NCBI GenBank assembly: GCA_047607345.1
Contig: JASGDF010000188.1
Span: forward strand, 1-24,680
Source: Pseudomonas_S sp047607345
GTDB lineage: Bacteria; Pseudomonadota; Gammaproteobacteria; Xanthomonadales; Xanthomonadaceae
Length of the DNA: 24,680 nucleotides
Reading direction: 5' to 3'
The notes beneath the pieces were generated by a model. That model made no database searches, was not told where the DNA came from, and worked only from the letters and a program-made list of their open reading frames with translations. Both the position numbers and the translations under genes were made by a program. Position 1 is the stretch's first letter; every line of letters begins with the position of its first letter. Positions 7,059 to 15,066 of this stretch are shown piece by piece.

Positions 7059-8468
7059 ATGTCTGCGGAAAATGTTGAGAAGCTGATCAAGGACAACAAG
7101 GTCGAGTTCGTCGACCTGCGTTTCGTCGATATGCGCGGCGTGCAGCAGCACGTGACGTTCCCGGCCAGCATCGTGGAGCCCTCGCTGTTCGAGGAAGGCA
7201 AGATGTTCGACGGCTCCTCGATCGCCGGCTGGAAGGGCATCAACGAGTCCGACATGGTGCTGCTGCCCGACGCCGACACCGCTTACCTCGATCCGTTCTA
7301 CGCCGATCCGACCGTCGTGCTGACCTGCGACATCCTCGATCCGGCCACCATGCAGAGCTATGCGCGCGATCCGCGCGGCATCGCCAAGCGCGCCGAGGCC
7401 TACCTGAAGTCCTCGGGCATCGCCGATCAGGCCTTCTTCGGCCCGGAGCCGGAATTCTTCATCTTCGACTCGGTCCGCTTCGCCAACGACATGGGCCACA
7501 CCTTCTTCCAGGTCGGCTCGGAAGAGGCCGCCTGGAACACCGGCGCCAAGTTCGAGGGCGGCAACAGCGGCTACCGTCCGGGCGTGAAGGGCGGCTACTT
7601 CCCGGTTCCGCCGACCGACTCGCTGCACGACCTGCGCGCGGAGATGGTCAAGACCCTGGAGCAGGTCGGCATCGAGACCGAGGTGCACCACCACGAGGTC
7701 GCCACCGCCGGCCAGTGTGAGATCGGCACCAAGTTCAACTCGCTGGTGAAGAAGGCCGACGAGCTGCTGACCACCAAGTACATCGTCAAGAACGTCGCCT
7801 ACCGCAACGGCAAGACCGCGACCTTCATGCCCAAGCCGATCGTCGGCGACAACGGCTCGGGCATGCATGTGCACCAGTCGCTGGCCAAGGGCGGCACCAA
7901 CCTGTTCTCCGGCGACGGCTACGGCGGCCTGTCGCAGCTGGCGCTGTGGTACATCGGCGGCATCTTCAAGCACGCCAAGGCGATCAACGCGTTCGCCAAC
8001 TCCGGCACCAACAGCTACAAGCGCCTGGTACCGGGCTTCGAGGCGCCGGTGATGCTGGCCTACTCGGCGCGCAATCGCTCGGCCTCGTGCCGCATCCCGT
8101 GGGTCTCCAACCCGAAGGCGCGCCGCATCGAGATGCGCTTCCCCGACCCGATCCAGTCCGGCTACCTGACCTTCACCGCGCTGCTGCTGGCCGGCCTGGA
8201 CGGCATCAAGAACCAGATCGACCCGGGCGCGCCGAGCGACAAGGACCTGTACGACCTGCCGCCGGAGGAGGAGAAGCTGATCCCGCAGGTCTGCTCCAGC
8301 CTCGACCAGGCCCTGGAGGCACTGGACAAGGACCGCGAGTTCCTCAAGGCCGGCGGGGTGATGAGCGACGACTTCATCGACGGCTACATCGCGCTGAAGA
8401 TGCAGGAAGTCACCAAGTTCCGCGCGGCCACCCACCCGCTGGAATACCAGCTGTACTACGCGAACTGA
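7059..8468 (+). CDS. glnA: Glutamine synthetase type I
   Basis: This dodecameric cytoplasmic enzyme makes glutamine from glutamate, ammonia and ATP. The length of 469 aa equals that of the enteric enzyme. Family motifs include FDGSSIAGWKGINESDM near the N-terminus, the NGSGMHVHQSL ATP/glutamate region, and the adenylylation loop DLYDLPPEE. The modified tyrosine is Y398 counting Met (Y397 in mature numbering), so control by GlnE is expected. The ATG at 7059 is supported by GAGG at 7046-7049. Upstream in-frame codons belong to the promoter region. It is driven by the sigma-54/NtrC promoter just upstream and heads the nitrogen-control block. Confidence 0.97.
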   Translation: MSAENVEKLIKDNKVEFVDLRFVDMRGVQQHVTFPASIVEPSLFEEGKMFDGSSIAGWKGINESDMVLLPDADTAYLDPFYADPTVVLTCDILDPATMQSYARDPRGIAKRAEAYLKSSGIADQAFFGPEPEFFIFDSVRFANDMGHTFFQVGSEEAAWNTGAKFEGGNSGYRPGVKGGYFPVPPTDSLHDLRAEMVKTLEQVGIETEVHHHEVATAGQCEIGTKFNSLVKKADELLTTKYIVKNVAYRNGKTATFMPKPIVGDNGSGMHVHQSLAKGGTNLFSGDGYGGLSQLALWYIGGIFKHAKAINAFANSGTNSYKRLVPGFEAPVMLAYSARNRSASCRIPWVSNPKARRIEMRFPDPIQSGYLTFTALLLAGLDGIKNQIDPGAPSDKDLYDLPPEEEKLIPQVCSSLDQALEALDKDREFLKAGGVMSDDFIDGYIALKMQEVTKFRAATHPLEYQLYYAN

Positions 8469-8809
8469 GGTTCGCGCAGTCGCTGCGCTCTGCCAACCGA
8501 GCAACCGCGGCGATGGCGAAGGCTCCCCCTCCCACCTTCGTCATCGCTGCACCTTATCTCGCGGCTGGGGAGCCGTATCGTCGGGGGGCACTGGATTGTG
8601 TGGCCGCACTGCGGCGGCATCCAGGGGCAACAGACAACGAGCGGGCTTCCGGGCCTTCGCCTCCTCCACGCTCGCGGGTGCCATGGCACCCGCCGTAGGC
8701 CCGGGAGCGGTTCGTACAAGCAGTGGGGCGCCGGACGGGCGCCCCGGGTGATTCGAAACCGCCGGTCGGCGCAATGCCGCCCGGTTCCTTCCACCATCGG
8801 GGTATGCGC
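8469..8809 (+). other. Structured glnA-glnK intergenic region
   Basis: This 341-bp gap has no convincing gene. It holds three inverted repeats: a 13-bp near-perfect stem at 8510-8522/8535-8547, a perfect 20-bp palindrome at 8674-8693 (GCGGGTGCCATGGCACCCGC), and an 8-bp GC hairpin at 8725-8732/8738-8745. None is followed by a T-run, so they are not standard intrinsic terminators. They could partly terminate glnA transcripts, protect mRNA ends, or bind a regulator. I found no good sigma-54 or NtrC site here, so glnK may be reached by read-through or from a promoter I cannot see. Confidence 0.6.
8674..8693. repeat. Perfect 20-bp palindrome
   Basis: GCGGGTGCCATGGCACCCGC reads identically on both strands. 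It lies 117 bp before the glnK start. It could be an operator for a dimeric regulator or a hairpin in the transcript. It does not match the NtrC consensus. Confidence 0.6.
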
Positions 8810-9148
8810 ATGAAACTGATCACCGCCATCATCCGACCGTTCAAGCTCGACGAGGTGCGCGAAGCGCTCTCGCAGGCAGGCGTGTCGGGTATCACCGTCA
8901 CCGAGGTCAAGGGCTTCGGGCGGCAGAAAGGCCACACCGAGCTCTACCGCGGCGCCGAGTACGTCGTCGACTTCCTGCCGAAGATCAAGATCGAGACCGT
9001 CGTCACCGATGACCGCCTCGACGCGGTGGTCGAGGCGATCCAGACCGCGGCCGGCACCGGCAAGATCGGCGACGGCAAGATCTTCGTCACCGCGATCGAG
9101 CAGGTCGTGCGCATCCGCACCGGCGAAATCGGCGCCGATGCGCTCTAA
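8810..9148 (+). CDS. glnK: Nitrogen regulatory PII protein (GlnK/GlnB)
   Basis: This trimeric signal protein reads 2-oxoglutarate, ATP/ADP and, through uridylylation, glutamine. It controls AmtB, NtrB and the GlnE adenylyltransferase. The 112 aa are the canonical length and begin MKLITAIIRPFKLDEVREAL. The T-loop contains the uridylylation tyrosine Y51 in ELYRGAEYVVDF. The C-terminal IGDGKIFV and VRIRTGE are standard. I chose the ATG at 8810 over the one at 8804 because it gives the canonical length and has GGGG about 8 bp upstream. It is named glnK because amtB follows 22 bp downstream, the conserved glnK-amtB pairing; glnB would also be a fair label. Confidence 0.95.
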   Translation: MKLITAIIRPFKLDEVREALSQAGVSGITVTEVKGFGRQKGHTELYRGAEYVVDFLPKIKIETVVTDDRLDAVVEAIQTAAGTGKIGDGKIFVTAIEQVVRIRTGEIGADAL

Positions 9149-9170
9149 CCCCCACCCGGAGGCCCTCATT

Positions 9171-10619
9171 ATGAAGACTGGTCTTTTTGCCGGGTGGAAG
9201 ACCCGGTTCTACACCGCATGCATGCTGATGCTGTTCAGCGCACTGGCCCTGTTCGGCACCGCCAACCTTGCCTACGCGCAGGACGGCGCGGCCCAGACCG
9301 CACCGGCGCCGACCGAGCCGGTCAGCACCGAGCCGTTGCCGGAGCCTCCGGCCGCCGCGGCCCCGGCTGCCGCGGCCGAGCCGGCTCCGGTGGTCGAGAA
9401 GGGCGATGTCGCCTGGATGCTGACCTCCACGCTGCTGGTGCTGCTGATGGTGGTGCCCGGCCTGGCGCTGTTCTACGGCGGCATGGTGCGCGCCAAGAAC
9501 GTGCTGTCGGTGCTGATCCAGGTCGCGGTGGTGTTCTCGTTGATCGCGATCCTGTGGGTGCTCTACGGCTACAGCCTGGCGTTCTCGGGCGAAGGCCCGT
9601 GGATCGGCAACCTCGACAAGGCGTTGCTGAAGGGCGTGAGCATCGAGACGCTGGCGGCGACCTTCACCAAGGGCGTGAGCCTGCCCGAGTACGTGTTCGT
9701 CGGCTTCCAGCTGACCTTCGCCGGCATCACCGGCGCGCTGATCGTCGGCGCCTTCGCCGAGCGCGCCAGGTTCGCCGCGGTGCTGCTGTTCTCGGTGATC
9801 TGGTTCACCTTCGGCTACCTGCCGCTGGCGCACATGGTCTGGGCCACCGGCGGCTACCTGTTCGACAAGGGCGCGCTGGACTTCGCCGGCGGCACCGTGG
9901 TGCACATCAATGCCGGTATCGCCGGCCTGGTGGGTGCCTACTTCGTCGGCAAGCGCACCGGCTTCGGCCGCGAGGCGATCAAGCCGCACAACGTGACGCT
10001 GACCTTCGTCGGCGCCTCGCTGCTGTGGGTGGGCTGGTTCGGCTTCAACGCCGGCTCCAACCTGGAAGCCAATGCCGGCGCCGCGCTGGCCTTCCTCAAC
10101 ACGCTGCTGGCCACCGCCGCGGCGGTGCTGGGCTGGTCGGCGACCGAGAAGGTCATCAAGGGCAAGTCCTCGGCGCTGGGCGTGGCCTCGGGCATGGTCG
10201 CCGGCCTGGTCGGCATCACCCCGGCCTGCGGCACCGTCGGCCCGTTCGGCGCGATCGTCATCGGCCTGGCCGCCGGCGTGCTGTGCGTGTGGGGTGTCAC
10301 CGGCCTGAAGAAGCTGCTGGGCGCGGACGACAGCCTCGACGTGTTCGGCGTGCACGGCCTGGGCGGCATCATCGGCGCGATCCTGACCGGCGTGTTCTCG
10401 GCGGCCTCGCTGGGCGGCCAGAAGGGCGACGGCTACGACATCGCCCACCAGGTCGGCATCCAGGCGCTGGGCGTGGGCATCACCCTGGTGTGGATCGGCA
10501 TCGTCTCGGTGGTCGCGTTCCTGATCGCCAAGCTGGTGTTCGGCCTGCGCGTGCCGGAGGAAGCCGAGCGCGAGGGTCTGGACATCACCTCGCATGGCGA
10601 GTCGGCCTACGAGGCCTGA
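9171..10619 (+). CDS. amtB: Ammonium transporter AmtB
   Basis: This is a trimeric inner-membrane ammonium channel gated by GlnK. The Amt signature DFAGGTVVHINAGIAGLVG is present, with D237 and the first pore histidine H245. The second pore histidine is H395 in VFGVHGLGG. Their 150-residue separation equals that of the E. coli twin histidines (168 and 318). The 482-aa length includes a signal peptide (cleavage near AYA/QD, about residue 40). A Pro/Ala/Glu-rich periplasmic stretch of about 30 residues follows before the first membrane helix; this makes it longer than the enteric protein. GGAGG at 9158-9162 supports the ATG at 9171. It is co-transcribed with glnK and ends in the terminator at 10630-10664. 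Confidence 0.96.
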   Translation: MKTGLFAGWKTRFYTACMLMLFSALALFGTANLAYAQDGAAQTAPAPTEPVSTEPLPEPPAAAAPAAAAEPAPVVEKGDVAWMLTSTLLVLLMVVPGLALFYGGMVRAKNVLSVLIQVAVVFSLIAILWVLYGYSLAFSGEGPWIGNLDKALLKGVSIETLAATFTKGVSLPEYVFVGFQLTFAGITGALIVGAFAERARFAAVLLFSVIWFTFGYLPLAHMVWATGGYLFDKGALDFAGGTVVHINAGIAGLVGAYFVGKRTGFGREAIKPHNVTLTFVGASLLWVGWFGFNAGSNLEANAGAALAFLNTLLATAAAVLGWSATEKVIKGKSSALGVASGMVAGLVGITPACGTVGPFGAIVIGLAAGVLCVWGVTGLKKLLGADDSLDVFGVHGLGGIIGAILTGVFSAASLGGQKGDGYDIAHQVGIQALGVGITLVWIGIVSVVAFLIAKLVFGLRVPEEAEREGLDITSHGESAYEA

Positions 10620-10629
10620 GCAAGCAAGC

Positions 10630-10664
10630 GCCGGCCCGCGAAGCAACCGCGGGCCGGCGGTTTT
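10630..10664 (+). terminator. Intrinsic terminator after amtB
   Basis: A perfect 11-bp GC stem (10630-10640 pairing with 10648-10658) with a 7-nt loop is followed by GG and TTTT. It lies 11 bp after the amtB stop and should end the glnK-amtB transcript, separating it from ntrBC. Confidence 0.8.
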
Positions 10665-10959
10665 CGCCAGGACATTGGATATCGCAGTCATGTCGGGGCT
10701 CCCTGGGGCGGAGCGCCCGGAGCCCGTTCCACCGAGGTGTAGCCATGTTTGTTCGCCCCGCCTCCGTCGTCCCCGCCCCGGGCCTGGCCGTGCGCGGCCC
10801 CCAATGCGGCACGCCCGTCGCTGCGATGGAGCATGTCTGCCGCATGCATACGCATCTTCTGCTTCTTCCGCCCGCCGCTATCGCTGGCCGGCGTCCGCGC
10901 GCATTACTGGCCAGTGCTGGACGGCGCGCCTGCTCAATGCCTTGCACTATATTGGTGCA
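10665..10959 (+). other. ntrB upstream region
   Basis: Between the amtB terminator and ntrB lie a 7-bp stem (10696-10702/10719-10725), a Shine-Dalgarno-like GAGGTG followed by a 74-codon open frame (10745-10969), and the NtrC box at 10943-10959. No sigma-54 promoter is visible. The -35 region matching the TATATT hexamer at 10948 is poor. Confidence 0.5.
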
Positions 10960-10969
10960 ATGTCCGTGA
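10745..10969 (+). CDS. Possible small ORF upstream of ntrB
   Basis: This 74-codon frame begins with ATG and has GAGGTG at 10734-10739 at ideal spacing. It ends in a TGA 10 bp inside ntrB, so it could couple translation to ntrB. The predicted product starts MFVRPASVVPAPGLAVRG and is rich in Pro, Arg, Ala and Cys/His, with no domain I recognise. Spurious open frames are common at this GC content, so it may be chance. If the ntrB transcript starts at the ntrB ATG, this frame is not on that transcript. Confidence 0.2.
   Translation: MFVRPASVVPAPGLAVRGPQCGTPVAAMEHVCRMHTHLLLLPPAAIAGRRPRALLASAGRRACSMPCTILVQCP
10943..10959 (+). promoter_or_regulatory. Perfect NtrC box abutting the ntrB start codon
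   Basis: TGCACTATATTGGTGCA matches the enteric NtrC consensus at all 17 positions. It ends at 10959, and the ntrB ATG begins at 10960. TATATT (10948-10953) inside the box resembles a -10 hexamer. If it is used, transcription would begin at or next to the ATG and NtrC binding would block it. That parallels NtrC autorepression at glnLp in E. coli. Autorepression and a leaderless start are inferences; the box itself is plain in the sequence. Confidence 0.85.
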
Positions 10970-12010
10970 CCGTCACCGTCTTCCCCTCAGTGGAGAGCCT
11001 GGGCACCCCGGTCGTCTGGGCGGATGCCGACGGCCGTGTTCAAGGGGTCAACTCAGCCTTCGCGCGCTGGCTCGGGGTCAGTGCGCGGCGCCTGCAGGAT
11101 CAGCCGTTGGCGTCGCTGGAGATCCAGGGCGACGCGCTGGCGCGGTTCCTGGCCAATCAGGAGCGTGACGTGCTGCGTCTGCACCGGCTCGCGATTGGTC
11201 TGCCCGGCGAGACCCCGCGTTTCGCCGAGGGCTGGCTGACCCGGCTGGACGAAGGCGGCTGGCTGCTCGAAGCGCATCCGGTCGACGAGTTCCCCGCGCT
11301 CGATCCCACCCACGCGCTGCCCAGCGCGCTCAGCGCCGCGCTCAAGGGCTTGGCCCATGAACTGCGCAACCCGCTGGCCGGGCTGAAGGGCGCGGCGCAG
11401 TTGCTGGCGCGGCGCGGTGTGAACCGCGACCAGGACGAGCGCGAGCTGATCGAGCTGATCGGTTCGGAGATCGAGCGCCTGAACACCCTGCTCGAGCGCC
11501 TGCTGTCGCCCTCCCCGGCACGCCCGCACGAGGGCCTGAACATCCACGTGGTGCTCGAGCGCGTACTGCGCCTGGCCGAGAGCGAGGGCGGCTGGTCGGT
11601 GCGGTTGCAGCGCGACTACGATCCGAGCATCCCGGAGATCCTCGGTGACGCCGACCGTCTGACCCAGGCGGTCTGGAACCTGGTGCGCAACGCGATCCAG
11701 GCCGGTGCCAGCGTGGTGACGCTGCGCACCCGCGTCGAGCACGGCCAGCGCATTCGCGACCGGGTGCATGCGATGTCGCTGCGACTGGAAATCGTCGACG
11801 ACGGCCGTGGCGTACCCGAGGAGCTGGCCGAGCACCTGTTCCTGCCGCTGGTCAGCGGTCGCGCCGAGGGCAGCGGCCTGGGCCTGGCGCTGGCGCAGCA
11901 GGTCGCGCGCGAGCACCACGGCACGTTGACCTTCCGCTCGCGTCCCGGACACACCGTTTTCACCCTGCTGTTGCCGCAGCTGGCCGGCGAGCATGACAAG
12001 GAGCGCCACC

Positions 12011-12018
<8 letters not shown>
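10960..12018 (+). CDS. ntrB: Nitrogen regulation sensor kinase NtrB (GlnL)
   Basis: This cytoplasmic histidine kinase/phosphatase phosphorylates NtrC under nitrogen limitation and is controlled by PII. Its order of parts is an N-terminal PAS-like region (about residues 10-105), the H-box LAHELRNPLAG with H133, the N-box NLVRNAIQAG with N244, the G1 box DDGRG (280-284), and the G2 box GSGLGL (304-309). It has no membrane segments, and 352 aa is normal. No Shine-Dalgarno is visible before the ATG; the NtrC box occupies that position. A GTG at 10966 is a lesser alternative. It overlaps ntrC by 8 bp. Confidence 0.95.
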
Positions 12019-13438
<1,420 letters not shown>

Positions 13439-13454
13439 TCGCTCGGCCCGGGCC

Positions 13455-13486
13455 GCGTAGAGTGGAGCAAGTCCCGCTCCCTACGC
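13455..13486 (+). terminator. Hairpin after ntrC, possible terminator
   Basis: GCGTAG pairs with CTACGC, and GGAGC pairs with GCTCC inside it, separated by a 3-nt bulge and closed by a 7-nt loop. It lies 17 bp after the ntrC stop. No T-run follows, so termination is uncertain. Confidence 0.35.
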
Positions 13487-13561
13487 ATCGGCTGATCGCG
13501 GCCGCGCCAGTCGCTCCGCAGCGCTCGCGGGGATGCTCCTGCCGATGCAGGCCGCTAGACT

Positions 13562-13575
13562 GCGGAATATTCCGC
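13562..13575. promoter_or_regulatory. 14-bp perfect palindrome upstream of sodC1
   Basis: GCGGAATATTCCGC is a perfect dyad centred about 75 bp before the first sodC start codon. A TAGACT hexamer (13556-13561) abuts it and could be a -10 element. This is a candidate operator for a dimeric regulator, identity unknown. Confidence 0.35.
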
Positions 13576-13643
13576 GGCGGTCGGCTTTCATGGCGCCTGC
13601 ACGCTGCGCTGCCTAGGTTGTGCCGCACAGGAGACAGCATTCG

Positions 13644-14216
13644 ATGCGCTATCGGTCGTATTTCGTCATCGCCCTCGTCGTGCCGGCGTTGTTGGCCGGA
13701 TGCAGCAGTGCGCCACCGCCGTCGCGTCCGCCACCGCCGCCGGCGGCCACGGTGGTGCCCAGCGTGCAGCGCGCCGAAGCCGCGCTGGCGTCGGCATCCG
13801 GCAGCCTGGTCAGCGGCAGGGTGGTGCTGCTGCCGGCGGTGCAGGGTGTGCGGATCACCGGCACCATCGGCGGGCTGCGTCCCGGCGGCAGCTTCGGCTT
13901 CCACGTACACGAACGTGGTGATTGCAGCGCAGTGGACGCGAGCAGTGCCGGCGGCCACTTCAATCCGACCGGCGCACCGCACGGACGTGCCGGTACCGGA
14001 CCGCACCACCTCGGCGACCTGGACAACCTGGTTGCCGACAACGAGGGCGTGGTCCAGCTGGACCGGGTGTTGCAGGGCGTCAGCCTGGGCGGCGGCGGCA
14101 ACGGTATCCTGGGCAAGGCGATCATCGTGCATGCCGATCCCGATGACTACCGCAGCCAGCCGGCCGGCAACGCCGGCGCCCGGCTGGCTTGCGGCGTAAT
14201 CAAGGCCGCACGCTGA
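13644..14216 (+). CDS. sodC: Cu,Zn superoxide dismutase lipoprotein 1 (SodC)
   Basis: This secreted enzyme converts superoxide to oxygen and peroxide. All metal ligands appear intact: H87 and H89 in FHVHE, H105 in GGHFNP, H113, H122 (or H121) and D125 in HHLGD, and H163 in IVHAD. Cysteines C94 and C183 can form the structural disulfide, and the guiding arginine is R180. The lipobox LLAGC (C20) predicts a lipoprotein. A Pro-rich linker follows (about residues 24-35). AGGAGA before the ATG at 13644 supports the start. The protein is 190 aa. A second sodC lies 53 bp downstream, so the two are probably one operon. Confidence 0.93.
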   Translation: MRYRSYFVIALVVPALLAGCSSAPPPSRPPPPPAATVVPSVQRAEAALASASGSLVSGRVVLLPAVQGVRITGTIGGLRPGGSFGFHVHERGDCSAVDASSAGGHFNPTGAPHGRAGTGPHHLGDLDNLVADNEGVVQLDRVLQGVSLGGGGNGILGKAIIVHADPDDYRSQPAGNAGARLACGVIKAAR

Positions 14217-14269
14217 GCGGCTACCCTTCCGCGGGCCTGGTGCCCGCTGCCACGCAAGGAGAACTCCCG

Positions 14270-14875
14270 ATGCGCAAGATCCCGACCCTGCTGTTCATCG
14301 CCACCACGTTGGCACTGGGCGCCTGCAAGCGCGAGCAACCGGCACCCGAGGCTGCCCCCGAGGCCGCTGCACCTACGGAAGGGCATCCCGAAGGCCACGC
14401 ATCCGAACCGCCGGCATCGGCCAGTGCCACCGCCGAGCTAAAGCCGACCCAGGGCAGCACCGTCACCGGTACCATCACCTTCAAGGCGGTCGACGGCGTG
14501 CTGCATGTGAGTGGCCAGGTCGCCGGCCTGAAGCCCAACAGCGAGCATGGCTTCCACATCCACGAGAAGGGCGACTGCAGCGCGCCGGACGGCTCCAGCG
14601 CCGGTGGCCACTTCAACCCCGCGCACAGCGAGCACGGCAACCTCGGTACCGATCCGCACCACGGAGGCGACATGCCGAACATCGTTGCCGACGCGCAGGG
14701 CAACGCGACCATCGACGGTCCGGTGTCGAGCAATGTGAACCTCGGCAAGGGCGATGCGTTCGACATCGCCGGCCACGCGGTGATCGTCCATGCCGATCCG
14801 GACGACTACAAGACCCAGCCCACCGGCAATGCGGGAGGCCGCCTGGCCTGCGGGGTGATCACCACCACGCCGTAA
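14270..14875 (+). CDS. sodC: Cu,Zn superoxide dismutase lipoprotein 2 (SodC)
   Basis: This is a paralogue of the preceding gene (201 aa) with the same fold and complete active site: H96 and H98 in FHIHE, H114, H122, H131 with D134 in HHGGD, and H174 in IVHAD. C103-C194 is the disulfide pair, and R191 is the guiding arginine. The lipobox is ALGAC (C19). The linker after it is Ala/Pro/Glu-rich and includes GHPEGHASE, whose histidines might bind metal in passing (speculative). AAGGAG at 14256-14261 supports the ATG at 14270. Divergence in the linker and in the residues between ligands argues for an old duplication. Confidence 0.93.
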   Translation: MRKIPTLLFIATTLALGACKREQPAPEAAPEAAAPTEGHPEGHASEPPASASATAELKPTQGSTVTGTITFKAVDGVLHVSGQVAGLKPNSEHGFHIHEKGDCSAPDGSSAGGHFNPAHSEHGNLGTDPHHGGDMPNIVADAQGNATIDGPVSSNVNLGKGDAFDIAGHAVIVHADPDDYKTQPTGNAGGRLACGVITTTP

Positions 14876-14903
14876 ACAGGGAATTGCGCGGGAGGGTTTT
14901 ACG

Positions 14904-14925
14904 GCGGCTGGCAAAACCCAGCCGT
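14904..14925 (+). terminator. Weak hairpin after sodC2
   Basis: CGGCTGG at 14905-14911 pairs with CCAGCCG at 14918-14924 around a 6-nt A-rich loop, 29 bp after the sodC2 stop. The flanking bases 14904/14925 add a G-T wobble. No T-run follows, so it is a weak terminator candidate. Confidence 0.3.
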
Positions 14926-15066
14926 CTGGTACGGCATCGCTGGCTTCGTCGAATCCATGGCCAGGCGCGATGACCTCACCCGTGCCGGAGGCGTGACTTC
15001 CGGCACTTGGTCCGCGGGCGCTGTGGCCGAAATCGTGGGTACCTCAAGAAACCCGGGATAGCGCCA

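Noticed and set aside
8586..8600. Sigma-54-like GGCACTGGATTGTG before glnK
   Set aside because: The GG-to-GC spacing is one base short and the -12 GC is GT; both are essential.
8674..8693. Reading the 20-bp palindrome as an NtrC site
   Set aside because: It contains GGTGCC/GGCACC, not the GGTGCA/TGCACC spacing of NtrC boxes; the centre and half-site order do not match.
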